Shown piece after piece: positions 1 through 12,284 of a stretch of 64,000 nt of DNA. The notes under the pieces were generated by a model that had not been told where the DNA came from, ran no database searches, and was given only the letters and a program-made list of their open reading frames with translations. This DNA is from Bidens hawaiensis (taxonomy: Eukaryota > Streptophyta > Magnoliopsida > Asterales > Asteraceae): assembly GCA_021521415.1 (NCBI GenBank), contig JAIQDT010003857.1:62001-126000 (forward strand), read 5' to 3'. Position 1 is the stretch's first letter; each line of letters begins with the position of its first letter. Both the position numbers and the translations under genes were made by a program.

Positions 1-231
1 AACATAGTGGTGATCTACATTTTCGCCCGTATAGAGCTTCATAAGGTGCTGCTTGTATACTACTGTGATAACTGTTATTGTAAGAGAATTCAATGAGCGG
101 GAGGTGTTGATCCCAATTCCCTTTAAAGTCCAGTACACAAGCACGAAGTAAATCTTCTAAGGTTTGGATGGTTCGTTCAGATTGACCATCGGTTTGGGGA
201 TGGTAAGCCGTACTTAGGTCGATTCGGGTTC
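1..231 (-). pseudogene. Integrase core, C-terminal continuation after a frameshift
   Basis: In a frame different from the main polyprotein, the minus strand continues the integrase catalytic core from the [12 protein letters not shown] stretch through [18 protein letters not shown], which carries the third acidic residue, the Glu of the D,D,E triad. It goes on towards the [12 protein letters not shown] region and leaves the window at position 1. The change of frame occurs around 255-270, near a T-rich stretch, and is best explained by loss of one nucleotide. The element therefore could not make a full integrase without frameshifting. No C-terminal domain is visible. Confidence 0.8.
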
Positions 232-3200
232 CTAAGGCTTCTTGTACTGCTTGCCAGAAATGTGAGTAAAATGACTGTCTCGATCGGAAATAATCGAAAG
301 AGGTACTCCGTGTCGAGATACTATTTCATCGATGTAAATTTGAGCGAGTTTTTCGGTGGTGTAGTTGTTACGGATGGGAATAAAGTGTGCGGATTTGGTT
401 AATCGGTCCACAATTAACCAAATTGCGTTGTGTCCTCTAGAGGTTTTAGGAAGGTGTGTCACAAAGTCCATGGTAATTTGTTCCCATTTCCATTGTGGGA
501 TTTCGGGTTGTTGTAACATTCCCGAAGGTTTTTGGTATTCCGCCTTTACCCTTGCACATGTTGCACATTTACTTACATACACAGCTATATCCTTTTTCAT
601 ACCAGGCCACCAGTAAAATTCTTTAACATCCTTATACATCTTATCAGCACCTGGATGAATAGAATATTTGGATTTGTGTGCTTCATCAAGAATCAACTTT
701 CGGAGTTTACGGTTTTTGTAATAGTATACTTCATCGGTTTTCTTCTCAAAATTCCTTTCATTTCCATGTAGTTCTTCTTTTTCTAGCTGATCTGTCTTCA
801 AGGCCTCATCTTGTGCAATGCGAACTTGTTTGGTTAGGCTACTTTGAACAATCATTCCGAGTGCTCGTACCCGTAATGGTCTGATTATGTCTTTTCGGCT
901 TAAAGCATCAGCTACTACGTTGGCCTTACCCGGGTGGTATTTAATCTCACAATCGTAATCATTTAACAGTTCTACCCATCTTCTTTGTCTCATGTTTAGC
1001 TCTTTCTGATCAAATATGTGTTGTAAGCTTTTGTGATCAGTATAGATGGTACATTTAGTGCCATACAAGTAATGTCTCCAAATCTTCAATGCAAAGATAA
1101 CTGCTCCCAATTCCAAATCATGGGTCGTATAATTCTTTTCATGTACTTTTAATTGTCGGGAAGCATATGCTATTACTTTCTTTCTTTGCATCATTACGCA
1201 TCCTAAACCTTTACGAGATGCGTCACAATATACCACCAATTCATCAGTTCCATCTGGAAGGCTTAATATTGGAGCCTCACATAACTTCTGTTTTAACGTT
1301 TGGAAGGCCATTTCTTGTTCTTCTCCCCATTCATATGCTCGATCTTTTTGAGTTAGGAGGGTTAGAGGTTGTGCAATACTTGAAAAGTTTTCAATGAATC
1401 TTCTATAATACCCGGCTAGTCCTAAGAATTGACGAATTTCTCTTGGTGACTTAGGCACTTGCCAATTCTTAATGGCCTCAATTTTACTTGGGTCTACTTG
1501 GATCCCTTGATGGTTCACAATGTGTCCCAAAAACTGTACTTCTTGCAGCCAAAACTCACATTTGGACAACTTTGCATATAATTTCTCTTGCCTCAATAAT
1601 TTTAAAATTTCCCGCAAATGTTGTTCGTGTTCCTCCTTACTTCTCGAATATATCAAAATATCATCGATAAACACTATCACAAACTTGTCAAGGTAAGGTT
1701 TGCAAACTCGGTTCATGAGATCCATAAACACTGCAGGTGCATTTGTCAACCCAAATGGCATAACCAAAAACTCATAGTGACCATACCGAGTTCGGAAGGC
1801 TGTTTTTGGTACGTCTTCTTCCTGAATTCTCACTTGATGATAACCAGATCTAAGATCAATTTTTGAAAAATACTTCGCACCTTGGAGCTGATCAAACAAG
1901 TCATCAATTCGAGGTAAGGGGTATCTATTCTTTACAGTCACTTTATTTAATTCCCGGTAATCAATACACATTCGAAAACTCCCATCCTTCTTCTTTACAA
2001 ACAACACTGGTGCTCCCCATGGTGAGTAACTAGGGCGAATAAAACCCCTGTCCAGTAATTCTTGTAACTGGTTGGACAGTTCTTGCATTTCAGAAGGCGC
2101 AAGTCTATAAGGTGCCTTAGCAATGGGTGCTGCTCCCGGTATCAAGTCAATACGGAATTCAACTTGTCGGGTCGGTGGTAAACCAGGCAACTCTTCGGGG
2201 AATACATCTGAATACTCGTGTACCACTGGGATGTCTTCCAATCGTTTTTCCTCAGGTTCCTTAACTGTTACACTCGCCAAGTATAATGTACAACCTTGGC
2301 GTAAATATCTCAATGCCTTAAGTTGAGATATGAGAGGCAGTACTGTTCCCGATTTCTCACCTTGAACAATTATAGCCTCATCATTCGAAAGAGGTATTCT
2401 AACGGTTTTATCCTTACAGACAATTTCAGCTTTATACTTAGATAGCCAGTCCATACCGACTATAACATCGAAACTTCCCAGTTCCACTGGAAGTAGATCA
2501 ATAAGGAATGGGTGGTCGTTTAGGATAAGGGAACAGTCTCGGACTATTCGGTTAACAAGTATAGGCTTACCGTTAGCGAGTTCTATAGTATATGGTTTTG
2601 TTAGTTCACTAACCGGCATATTTTCTAAAGGTAAGAAATTAACAGATACGAAACTTCTATCGGCACCCGTGTCAAACAAAACTGAAGCATACTGACCCGA
2701 AACTAAGAATGTACCTGTCACCACATTCGGATCTTGACGCGCTTCACCCGGTCCTAATACAAATGCGCGTCCCTTAGCTGTGTTGGAGGTTGATGCTTGT
2801 GCTTGGTTCTGCCTTTTCACCGTACTCGGATTCAAATTAGGGCAGTATCTCCGAAAATGTTCCGTACTGCCACATTCATAGCAAGCACGGAGGTTCGTGG
2901 TAGGTGGGGTTTGTTGGTTGAGTTGTGGGCGGTTTGGTTGAGGTCGAGGGAGTTGAGTTGTTTGCGGTGGACGGTTAATAATGTTGGTAGGGGTTCTGCA
3001 GTTGGGGGCATAGTGTCCCGTCCTTCCACACTTTTGACAGATGATCGGTTTACAATCACCCACATGATGAAAGTTACATCTTCTGCATTTCGGTAACGTC
3101 CCTTTATAGGTTTCTTGTTTTACATTAGAACTGGTCATGGCATAACTTCGGGTATTCGGACGAGCCCGCTTGTTTTGAAGATTCCCTTGCATTCTTGTCC

Positions 3201-4149
3201 CGTAATCAGTTCGTTTTAAACTTGTTTCACCTGGCATTCTTATCACTCCACTTCTCATCAAATCAAAAGTAACGACACCCGTTTGAGATACAGCACTTTC
3301 TAATGTCGGGTGGGCAACTGAATTTACTATACTTCTCACAGCAGGGGTCAGTCCCCAGATATAACGTTCAATTCGCTTCGCTTCCGGTGTAACTAACCAT
3401 GGGACTAAGCGGGACAGTTCGTTAAAATGATTCGTGTATCCCACATGATCCGCTCCTTTCATTTCCAGATTCCATAACTCGTGTTCCAACCTCTGAATCT
3501 CACTTTTAGGACAAAAATGCTCTAACATGAGGGTTTTTAATTCAGTCCATGACATACGATTAATAGCATCTTGTCCCCTTATTTGGACTACTGTGTTCCA
3601 CCACATCAGCGCTTGGTCTAGAAACATACTGGTAGCAAATTTGACCACACGGTTCGGTGGACACTCACTGATATTAATTACTGATTCGGTCTTTTCTATC
3701 CATTTGACTAGCCCGCTAGGTCCTTCAATACCCTTAAACTCAATCGGTTTACATGATGTAAATTGTTTGTATGAGTACTCCTGACGCGGGGGTTCTCGGT
3801 TATTATTATTAGTTGTGTTAACAACCGGTACAGGGTTCGGGTTCGGGATATTATCAGGGTGCACAACAGGTTCCGGGTTCCCAGTGACATTCATAGTTGG
3901 GAGAGTGTTATTATTATTTATGACATTATCAGTATTCACCGGGGTAGTAACACCCGGGGCTACATTAGTGTCCGGCGGAGGTGTATTAACAGTGGCCGTA
4001 GTGGTGCTCGTAGGTTGATTAACAATATTGTTAGCACGTATGCCTGCAGTGACTTGGGCTACAATGGTTGGTATCACTGCTTGTAGTTGACGAGCAATCA
4101 TTGCGGCCACTTCCGCCTCAGACAAAGTGTTTGTTTTCTTCGGGGCCAT
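232..4149 (-). CDS. Gypsy gag-protease-RT-RNase H-integrase polyprotein (integrase frameshifted)
   Basis: This 1305-residue reading frame starts at [14 protein letters not shown]. It has an Asn/Pro/Thr-rich N-terminus, a retrotransposon gag domain (about 120-300), CCHC zinc knuckles near 355-390 and 425-440, and an aspartic protease with FDTGAD near 490. The reverse transcriptase has its catalytic box FIDDILIY near 830. RNase H begins at YCDASRKG near 975. An H2C2 integrase zinc finger near 1150-1195 is followed by MDFVTHLP and ISDRD, the first two acidic residues of the D,D,E triad. The frame ends early because of a one-base loss near 265; the rest of the integrase follows in another frame down to position 1. 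Gag and pol are in one frame, as in many plant chromoviruses. Family assignment is firm; the lineage (Tekay/Del-like) is inferred. Confidence 0.92.
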   Translation of the reverse strand: MAPKKTNTLSEAEVAAMIARQLQAVIPTIVAQVTAGIRANNIVNQPTSTTTATVNTPPPDTNVAPGVTTPVNTDNVINNNNTLPTMNVTGNPEPVVHPDNIPNPNPVPVVNTTNNNNREPPRQEYSYKQFTSCKPIEFKGIEGPSGLVKWIEKTESVINISECPPNRVVKFATSMFLDQALMWWNTVVQIRGQDAINRMSWTELKTLMLEHFCPKSEIQRLEHELWNLEMKGADHVGYTNHFNELSRLVPWLVTPEAKRIERYIWGLTPAVRSIVNSVAHPTLESAVSQTGVVTFDLMRSGVIRMPGETSLKRTDYGTRMQGNLQNKRARPNTRSYAMTSSNVKQETYKGTLPKCRRCNFHHVGDCKPIICQKCGRTGHYAPNCRTPTNIINRPPQTTQLPRPQPNRPQLNQQTPPTTNLRACYECGSTEHFRRYCPNLNPSTVKRQNQAQASTSNTAKGRAFVLGPGEARQDPNVVTGTFLVSGQYASVLFDTGADRSFVSVNFLPLENMPVSELTKPYTIELANGKPILVNRIVRDCSLILNDHPFLIDLLPVELGSFDVIVGMDWLSKYKAEIVCKDKTVRIPLSNDEAIIVQGEKSGTVLPLISQLKALRYLRQGCTLYLASVTVKEPEEKRLEDIPVVHEYSDVFPEELPGLPPTRQVEFRIDLIPGAAPIAKAPYRLAPSEMQELSNQLQELLDRGFIRPSYSPWGAPVLFVKKKDGSFRMCIDYRELNKVTVKNRYPLPRIDDLFDQLQGAKYFSKIDLRSGYHQVRIQEEDVPKTAFRTRYGHYEFLVMPFGLTNAPAVFMDLMNRVCKPYLDKFVIVFIDDILIYSRSKEEHEQHLREILKLLRQEKLYAKLSKCEFWLQEVQFLGHIVNHQGIQVDPSKIEAIKNWQVPKSPREIRQFLGLAGYYRRFIENFSSIAQPLTLLTQKDRAYEWGEEQEMAFQTLKQKLCEAPILSLPDGTDELVVYCDASRKGLGCVMMQRKKVIAYASRQLKVHEKNYTTHDLELGAVIFALKIWRHYLYGTKCTIYTDHKSLQHIFDQKELNMRQRRWVELLNDYDCEIKYHPGKANVVADALSRKDIIRPLRVRALGMIVQSSLTKQVRIAQDEALKTDQLEKEELHGNERNFEKKTDEVYYYKNRKLRKLILDEAHKSKYSIHPGADKMYKDVKEFYWWPGMKKDIAVYVSKCATCARVKAEYQKPSGMLQQPEIPQWKWEQITMDFVTHLPKTSRGHNAIWLIVDRLTKSAHFIPIRNNYTTEKLAQIYIDEIVSRHGVPLSIISDRDSHFTHISGKQYKKP

Positions 4150-4505
4150 TCTATAAAATAATCAATTATGTAATAATCAACATCGTTTCACCATGACCAG
4201 CACAACTTTACGATATCACACTTTCACAACACATAACTATGCCAAAGAAAACACGTTTGTATTAATTATAATCATTACTGTACATATGCATCCAAAATTA
4301 GCGCATAGGCTTAACCTGGTATAGGCCAGCGCTTGTATATGCGTATCAAAATTTGTCACCAAGTGACAAGTAGACTTAACCCGATAAGGGCCAGTGCTTG
4401 AGATAGTACTAAACCACCAACAACTCCCAAGTCAGCCCAACACGCTGTACAAAATGCTACTTGGGATATCAAAAGACTATATACATAAGACCAGACTACT
4501 AGGTC
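4150..4505. other. Spacer between extra ORF and gag, with a short direct duplication
   Basis: This 356-bp noncoding spacer lies between the stop of the extra ORF and the gag start. Two diverged copies of a roughly 40-bp unit, containing CTTAACC, a purine-rich AGGCCAG or GGGCCAG, and GCTTG, begin near 4306 and 4374. No splice signals or ORF were recognised. Confidence 0.45.
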
Positions 4506-5240
4506 CTATCCATTCTTTGCAACATGGAACCACAACCAAATCACAGCAGCCACTAGGACCGCATTAACTGCTAAACAAGCCCCCAGTAGTATCATCGATC
4601 GATCCTGACGCCTGTGGCTGTCAGCACTGGATCTTTGTACAATTCTGATTTCCTGCTGCATATACCTCATGTGATCATACATATCGTGTCTATGCTGGTT
4701 TAGGCTATTTATCGTATGTGAGTGTTCTAAGAGCTGATCAGTTGCTAAACCAAACCATGCTGAATCAGAATGACGAGGTGGCTCGGGTACCGGGGCGGGT
4801 AAACCCCAAGTAGGAATAGGTATCTCTGTTACCCGGACACGCGATGTTTCTCCCCTATGGTACGTAGATCGAGGTGGGGAAAAGGTGTGCTCAGGTGGAC
4901 GCACTGAAATGCGAGCAGTCTGACGGTTTCTAATGGTAGGTGGGGGTACTGGTGCATGCTGTACAGGTGGAGTAGGGGATCTGGGTGCTCTAACAGGTGA
5001 ACGATAAGCACTAGTAGCTCCCTGTTCTACTACATTCCTAGGGGATTCCCTAGGGGGATAGGTGTCACAACGATAACCCGATAAGTCGGGTTGATCTGGG
5101 GGTACCTCGCGAGGAATTACCGCGTTTGCACCTTCTCCTATCTCCTCTGGTTCCTCCTCCGTTTCTTCTTCCGGATCCTCCTCCTCCTCCTCAGGCCTTG
5201 CTGGTAAGGCATTAGGTACACGATCAGTAGATCTTGACAT
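4506..5240 (-). CDS. Extra ORF between 5' LTR and gag, with C-terminal membrane segment
   Basis: No family was recognised. The reading frame opens upstream at a TTG, but the first ATG (MSRSTDRV) is at 5240 with a good plant context (AGGAAGATGTC), giving about 244 residues. An acidic Glu-rich stretch at about 17-40 is followed by a long Pro/Arg-rich, probably disordered region to about 165, then a His/Gln-rich, possibly coiled stretch. A hydrophobic segment near the C-terminus (about 216-237, MILLGACLAVNAVLVAAVIW) ends with a short polar tail, as in a tail-anchored protein. It is in the same orientation as gag-pol and upstream of it. Additional ORFs are known in plant gypsy elements; one upstream of gag with a predicted membrane anchor is less usual. 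The open frame over 735 bp and ordered composition argue that it is real; its function is unknown. Confidence 0.65.
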   Translation of the reverse strand: MSRSTDRVPNALPARPEEEEEDPEEETEEEPEEIGEGANAVIPREVPPDQPDLSGYRCDTYPPRESPRNVVEQGATSAYRSPVRAPRSPTPPVQHAPVPPPTIRNRQTARISVRPPEHTFSPPRSTYHRGETSRVRVTEIPIPTWGLPAPVPEPPRHSDSAWFGLATDQLLEHSHTINSLNQHRHDMYDHMRYMQQEIRIVQRSSADSHRRQDRSMILLGACLAVNAVLVAAVIWLWFHVAKNG

Positions 5241-5606
5241 CTTCCTGCACAATGGTTAGTGATAAGAATAATATCCTTCTATATTAATCATAGTAAAATA
5301 CATGTAGGTATTATATACATAAGCACAAATAATCATTTATATACACAAATATTTATTTATTATTATATTTTATACACATATGTTGCTGTTTTTACCTACT
5401 CGATTGTTTATCGACTTCTTCTCGAATTTCCTCGTACAAACAAGTCCGTTATTACGTTCCGGACCATAATAACCCACTTGTCCATTCGTGTTCATCACAA
5501 GAATCATTCGTGTATATTATTTAATAGTATTTTATTCCCAGAGTTAATCGAGCCTACGGTTATCTTAGGGTATCCTAAGGGACATCCTAACTCTTTATAA
5601 CCAATG
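5241..5606. other. 5' leader of the gypsy element
   Basis: AT-rich sequence between the primer site and the extra ORF. No gene or clear motif is seen. Confidence 0.4.
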
Positions 5607-5618
5607 GCTCTGATACCA
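5607..5618 (-). promoter_or_regulatory. Primer binding site complementary to initiator methionine tRNA
   Basis: The minus strand reads TGGTATCAGAGC followed by CATTGG, the standard plant iMet primer site. It lies five bases inside the 5' LTR end and fixes the element's orientation. Confidence 0.9.
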
Positions 5619-5623
5619 ACTTC

Positions 5624-8600
5624 TGTCACACCCCGACTAGGTAGTTGCGGAAGCGTAATACGGGAATGTAACAGATAACACTGGTATCAACAACATTGTT
5701 TATAAAGAAATTCATAAACTAATTTACATTATATTACGTTGGTAGGTACTATGTTTACAAACTAGGTGAAGAACACATAACCGGTTTACGAGCTTCTTAA
5801 ACAGTATTATATCAGCGTCTATTCACAGCTATTCAACTTGTCTTTCTAACACCAAGCATGTAAGCAAATCATTCCACTTTTGCTTTACCTGAAAAGCATG
5901 TAAAACGGGTCAACTACGTCTAGTTGGTGAGTTTCAAGTTTCACGAGTTTCAATGAAATCAGTACACGAGTTCGTAAAGTTTACAGTGTGTATGTATATA
6001 TGTCTGTGTATGATGCATTATACTAAGCCACAAGTGAAACCGAAACGAGCTATACTGCATGGCCTCTCCTGCCCATGCACTCCTGTTGGCATTTAACAGC
6101 CAATTTTGCCCCATGTATGTACTATGTCTAACACCACATAGCAGTATGTAAAAATATAATGACAATGTGCAACTGGGTTTACATATGTTCCGGCATACCC
6201 CACCGGCTCTGTCAATTGGGTTTGTCAAACCGATAGTACTATCCACATGCCACCGGCACGAAGTTAATCACTTGTGTTTGTGGGGACTTGTCAAGTGTTA
6301 GTACTTAGATAATCCACATCATCACACGTTTTCAAGTATAACAGTTTATGTAAACATGCTTTTCACCCCAAAAGTTCGTAAAACAGTTTAGAAAGTGGGG
6401 GTCGTGAAACTCACCTTATCGTAGTTCGCACAGAAATTACGTGTCAGATAGTCAGATGTCTCGTTTATAGCCTGATTCCTATAAACGGTATCGTATCGTT
6501 AATACTAGTACAGTGTTCAAGCTACGTCGGGCTGTATAGATAATCTGGGTATAGCTGTTAAGCCCAGAACATGACCATAGTCTTAGATTGTGACGTTGTA
6601 TACTATGAAATGTTTAAAACTGGATTTGGCTCAGTTTCACCGTTTTCTGAGCCTAGCTCAGTTGATCGTTTATACGTTTCGGGATTAGGTAAGATCACAT
6701 AAAACTTAAGTAAATATATTGATTGATAAAATAAGTTGATTTATGAAGGAATTTTAAAGTTTCGGTATCTGGTTTGATCGCAGGGTTCGTTTCCGTTTTC
6801 ATACGGGTTTGATTATACAAAACGCGTACAATCCACCCGAATTGTCCGGAATTTTCGTAAAAAGTTCGTTTTTATCAATATCATTCAAAAATATGATATT
6901 TGACTACTTTTGATATTTTGACATACCAGTCAGTCCGTTAAACACAAAACTGCCGGTTTCGTTAAAACAATTATAATTTAAATCTTTGATAAATCATAAC
7001 TAAATATGTAATTATATATAAATTATGTAAATTTTTGTAAAAATGCATTAAGACATGGAGAATTTAATAAAAATATTTCCAGAAATTTTATGATTATTTA
7101 TTTATTTATATAAATTCATTTAATAGGTTATAATCATGTAATAAATGGCCCGTTTATATCAAACGACCTCCGAAAAATCCCATAATTTTTACCAATGGTC
7201 TCAATGTCATTACATAGCCCCTGCAAAATTTCCAGAACCTAACTCTTTTGACAAAATGCCTTTTTGTGCGTTTTTCGGCTGTTAAAATTCGGTTAAGCCA
7301 TGATCGTACAAACCATACTTAGACATTTCCAATGATTCCCAAAATTTACTAGTGATCTTACCATCCCAAATCAAACTCCAAAACCAAGTTTCATAATTTT
7401 TCAATATGTTTAGCTATTTTTCCCAAATAAACGCTCATAAACGGGAATAAATTCACCAAATATTCTCCGTTTATCGAAAAATTACCAAATTTGAACAGGG
7501 ACTCATTTATATGATCCCTAATGTCCCTGCAAATTTTCACAAGCTAACAACAAGCACGTCACAACCTAATACTAAACAGCCCCTAAACGAGTATTACGGG
7601 TTTACCTTGTCGGTTTTCGATGAATTTTGCTAGCTTAAACGACTTTCCGGGTCTCGGGTTGCAAACTCAGTATATCTACATATCATATAACATCAAACCA
7701 AGCATAAATCATCCATGTAACAGCCTTGATAATTAGGGTTTCGGTTTTGGGTTCAAACCGAACTTTCTAACCGTAAAAACGTTGTATTCATGTTCTAATC
7801 CGCGTTTTTGACCAAAAAAGTATATGTTCCAGGTTTGTAAACATGTTTAACATCAAAACATAATTTTACTTGATTTTTAGGGTTTTTGGATGGTTAAACA
7901 TGTTTAACAATAATCAAAGCATGTTTATATGATAATCATATGGATCAAACTTTGTTAAAACTTGTTAGAATTGAATCTTACCTTAGGGTTTTTGAAAGAA
8001 ACTTGAGAGAACAGAGCTGGACCTCAAAAGTTTATATGTTGAAATGAATATCAATAGCTTAAGAATAAAGTTATGTAAAAGAAAACAAATGTGGTGTTTG
8101 GTAGCATGTTCCGATCGGAACTTCTTATGGAGCCTTAATGGGCTGTTTTGGCCCATTAATTTATATATACCAGCCCAAACATGAAAAGCCCATTTTAAGT
8201 TTAGTTCGGGTTCGGTTTTTCGCAAGAAAATTAATTCGGGTGTGAAAAATAACGTAAAAACGTGTGTTTTTCAGCTTGTTTTTGTAAAATAAGAAAAACG
8301 TACTGACTCGTTGTAAAATTCCAAAATATTTTCACGGCTGGCTTAGAACATGTCATATAAGTGTTTTATAAATCTTTTTCGGCTTAACGGATGCTACAAT
8401 GCTTGTTTTGATATTAACGATTGCGTTTAAGCTTATAGCGTATCGATAAACGAAACCTTTTTCGTTTAAAGAGTTTTAAACGTACCGAGGCCTAAATATC
8501 AATATGTTAGCCTCTATAACCTATATATAACTCGTATATGACCCCTCAGTATGTATACGGGTCATAATTAGTATCGGTCGGTTACTCGTTTAAGCACTAC

Positions 8601-9091
8601 GAATTAACCGATTTATCGTTTACTTGTTACGTAAAGAATATAGTGTACCTCGTTTTATCATGAATGTCACAGTAATGCTCTTTATAACGTAAGATATGAA
8701 GGCAAGTTAGTACAAAAGAAAGTATGAAAGTATGAAAGTATGATTGAAAGGATATAAGTTTATGTGTATTGTATAATGTATGATTAACTAGAACTCACTC
8801 AGCGTAGCTGACTTTTAGTATGCACGTAGGTGAGTAGGATGAGGCAGCTCGCTTGAGGAGACACGTGGCATTGAATAAGAGGCTGGCATCAGAAGGCTCA
8901 AGACGTGATATGTTTTAATTACTTTGTTTTGAAAGACAAGTTGTTTGTTTAAGACAAGTTTCGGATTGTTACGAAATGTTTTATGAAAGTTTTTAATGTT
9001 CCGCGAATGTTTTAATTAACTCTGATATTTAGAACTGCGTTTATGAGTAAATCCAACACGAAAGTAGGGCTACTGGTAACGGGGCGTTACA
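5624..9091 (-). repeat. 5' LTR of the minus-strand gypsy element (about 3.47 kb)
   Basis: On the minus strand it begins TGTAACGCCCCGTTACC (9091) and ends CGGGGTGTGACA (5624), directly followed by the primer site. The other LTR is outside the window, so the outer end rests on the TGTAACGCCC signature alone. A TATA box (GGTATATATAAAT) lies at 8157-8170, flanked by TGGGC/GCCCA motifs. Short ORFs inside (5959-6246, 7983-8225) have no recognisable product. Confidence 0.7.
8157..8170 (-). promoter_or_regulatory. TATA box of the gypsy LTR promoter
   Basis: The minus strand reads GGTATATATAAATT. On its upstream or downstream side are an inverted pair TTAATGGGC / GCCCATTAA (8136-8159) and further GCCCA motifs, which resemble plant site II (TCP-binding) elements. 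About 180 bp downstream is a strong splice-donor-like AAG-GTAAGATT (minus, near 7980). Confidence 0.5.
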
Positions 9092-11956
9092 ATACCCCTT
9101 ATTTTAAACTAACTACCCCGACGTAGTTTAAACGTTTATAACTTTTTCACACGCTAGTATTTTTTTAAAAACATTATACCATAAAAATTAGTATTTTATT
9201 ATCTTTAATTTAAGTATGGTATTGTTATACTTAATCTATTTTAAAAACATAACGTGTTACCTGATTACCATTAAAGACCGGCAAACGAATCGGTTTGGTT
9301 CGGGTCATGGGTCTACAAGGTTAAGGTTGGAATGAGTCGATACAAAAAGGTTAATTTGGTAACGGGACGGGTTTGGGTTGAAAGGGGTCAAGTCATAACG
9401 AATATCATGTTAGAACAGTGTCAAACGGAACTGGTTGCGGGTCAAGACGAGTTCAATGCAGCGTTAAGTGCGCATTGACACCTGATTGCACATGTACAAT
9501 CGTTGTGTGACGTGCTTACTAATACCGGCTAAGATTCCAATGCTGAAATACGAACATACTATCTTCGAGTTACGCACATACTATTGTGAAGCCACGCACA
9601 TACAGAAATGATAACACCGGTTATGCATCTGATGACATGTTTGCATGCATACCGCGCCGCATCACGCGGGCACATAGCTAGTTGTATACTATGGTATAAT
9701 AAAGTCGTAAATTAAGAACTTGGTTTTGAAATTTAAGAGAGAGAGAAACCGTGAATGGGTAAAGAAAAAGTAATGGGGCTAGTGGGTGTGTTTTAATTTA
9801 TTAAATTGATATGCATACTTGAAAGTTGAAAGTTGAAAGTTGAAAGTTGAAAGTTTGATTTCAACCCTTGAGATTTTTAGAAATACTATTTTGGTTACTT
9901 CTAATGAAATATGATATGATAATTATTATTTGAAAAACATGGTGTTAGAAAATGGTAGGAATAGAAAAAGTATGCTAGAATAAGAAAATTATTTGTTAAA
10001 AACTTAAAACTTGTTAGTTGGTGAAATTGTTGATGAATTTGAGTTATGCATGAATCATGGGTAATTGAATTAGTAAGTTAAATTTTGTTAGTTAAATTAT
10101 TCATATCACAAAATTGTACAAGTCATAATGCTTAGGATACATGCTAGTTACATACATATGTTTGAAAAACATGGAAAACATTTGAATATAGGAGATGAAT
10201 GATAACATAATGGTGAAATGAAATCTGATTATTAGGGTATTATAAACGCATCATGTCTCATGCAAAGTATCTAGTTCATGTGTTGCTACATATAGTAAGT
10301 TAAGATTTGAGCATGGTTACTTGAAATTAGTTAAAAACTTGCATTTTGTAATATATGTTCAAATCTGGAAATTTTAGTTAGAAATAAACATATTTGATGC
10401 TTAAAGTGTTTGGTGTATTTCGTTTGACATAGTTTCTTGTCCGTAGCTTAAATGGTCGAAAAGTTTACTTTTAGCGTGAACCGACACGAGTTTTCGGAAC
10501 TGTTTTGAAACAGCTCCTAAAGTCATAAAATTCTTATATTTAACATAAGTTAAAGTATAAGAAAAATGTCAAGATCGAAAAGCTTGAACATACACGGTTC
10601 GTGTCACGAAAACCGACACGAACACGTTAAAATTGACGTTTTTAAGAAAATGGAAACAAAAATAGAAACCGTATCATTTTTATTGAAAAACTAATAAAAC
10701 TTGAGTAAAACCATATAAAAAGTATTTTTAACAATTTAAAACTCAAAGTTTTCACGAAAAGTTAACTGGTTCGCCGTTAAACCGCGAAAACGGCAAACCG
10801 ACCAAAACCGACAAAACGGCACAATAATCACAATAAGAATAAAACTTATAATTTTATAATATTCCATCAACTAAAACATATTTATATAAATTTATATATG
10901 TTATTAAAGAATATAATAGTTTTCTAAAATAATATAAAGTATAATATTTGTTAATATTTGGTGTTTACTTGTATACATGTATATTTTCTAGTTGCTAATT
11001 AAGATAAGTATATATATAATTTAGGGTCTTGTGTGCTTGTGCGAAAATATAGAGTGGACTTGAAACGAACTAAAAATCGCCAACGGATCATTGGAACTTG
11101 AACTAATAAAAAGTTAAAGATAAAAAAATAAGCGTTAAAAGAAAACTAAAACGTTTGTGTGAAATATTTTAAGTTGAGCAAACAACTTAAAAAATATATA
11201 TTATTAAACACGTGTATTATAATAATAGGACACCAAGTGTTTGGATATATCTGACATTGTACCTACCAAAGGTGAGTTTCTCTATCGAACCCCCTCGTTT
11301 TTAACTGGAATTGTTTTAAATCGATATATTATTGTGTTTTGGGGGAAAAGCATATTCTTCATTTCATATGGATTTTATTGATATCGTAAGGGCATTTTAT
11401 TTTACAAACCGTGTCAAACCCGGGATGAGTCTAGTTGGCTAAATAACGGTCAACCCTAGAAAAGGGCACATAAATATGGGTAGATCTATTGGGGTGATGC
11501 CCCCCACTTCCAATCGCGTTGGGTTAAAAGTGGGTATATTTTGAGTCTGGTATGTTTCGTGTTATCAACTGTGATAGTCATAAGTAATGTTGTATTCTTT
11601 GCTCGTCTACAACAGCGCGATTTGTTTAGAAAGTAAAATGCCTATTGTTTTTGTGATGTAAGGGAAACTCACCAACACATCATGTTGACCGTTATTTTAA
11701 TATGCTTTTCAGGTAATTAAATGAAGTATGAAAGCTTCGCGAAGAGATCAGGAAAATAGTGGCGTGTGTTTGAAGGAAAAATATTGACTATATTAAATTG
11801 AATAGAAATCGTGTAATAACTCTGATGGTTAAATAAAGTTCAATTTTTGTTTGAAATCTATTGTTGAATGTGATTGGCTGAAACGACGTCTGTCACCACC
11901 CGAAAGACTTGGTCAAAATCTTCCGCAGTTTAAATCAAGGTTTTCGGGGTGTGACA
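9092..11956 (+). repeat. Right-hand part of another long LTR (solo or 3' LTR)
   Basis: The stretch ends in TTTTCGGGGTGTGACA, the terminus shared by the two other long LTRs in this window, and is not followed by a primer site, so it is a solo or 3' LTR. It starts next to the gypsy element with ATACCCC, compatible with the interrupted beginning (TGTAATACCCC-like) of an LTR into which that element jumped. A shorter alternative is 10970-11956, which begins TGTATA and is flanked by the 5-bp repeat TTACT (10965-10969 and 11957-11961). It contains a (GAAAGTT)5 run at 9821-9856. No coding sequence was recognised. Confidence 0.5.
9821..9856 (+). repeat. Tandem GAAAGTT minisatellite, about five copies
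   Basis: Five consecutive near-perfect GAAAGTT units are visible within LTR-like sequence. Confidence 0.9.
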
Positions 11957-12284
11957 TTACTTTGAGTTTATATGTGTTTGATTTCGTTGCTATTTGTTTC
12001 CGCCTTATAGCTTAGTATAGTGACACAACGTATATCGTATTGCACTTACATGTATACGATGACATCATATGATCCAGCAACCGGTCTTTCATTTGTTTAC
12101 TAAGCGTTAACGACCAGCAAACTGTTCAAATTAATTTGATCAAATTTCGTGATTCAAATGAACTTATTCAAATTTTATGATTTCAATAACCATATTTGAT
12201 TACTATGAACATAATTTCAATTGAAGGTAATTCTGTTCATTTCAAAATTTCAATTAACCTGTAAATAATCAATGACGATATAAA
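11957..12284. other. AT-rich intergenic sequence
   Basis: No ORF or known repeat was recognised between the LTR end and the first Helitron-like unit. Confidence 0.3.

Larger units (their letters stand above)
1..9091 (-). mobile_element. Ty3/gypsy LTR retrotransposon, chromovirus-like, truncated by window start
   Basis: Reading the minus strand, the order is 5' LTR (9091-5624), tRNA-iMet primer site, extra ORF (5240-4506), gag-pro-RT-RNaseH-integrase (4149 to beyond 1). The 3' LTR and any C-terminal chromodomain lie outside the window. The order RT, RNase H, integrase defines Ty3/gypsy. The integrase and RT resemble the Tekay/Del group of chromoviruses, which is recognition rather than a tree. 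The 5-bp sequence just outside the LTR is ATACC, but its partner is off the window, so the target duplication cannot be checked. Confidence 0.85.

Noticed and set aside
5959..6246. 95-codon ORF in the gypsy LTR
   Set aside because: No ordered domain; AT-rich LTR; no support beyond length.
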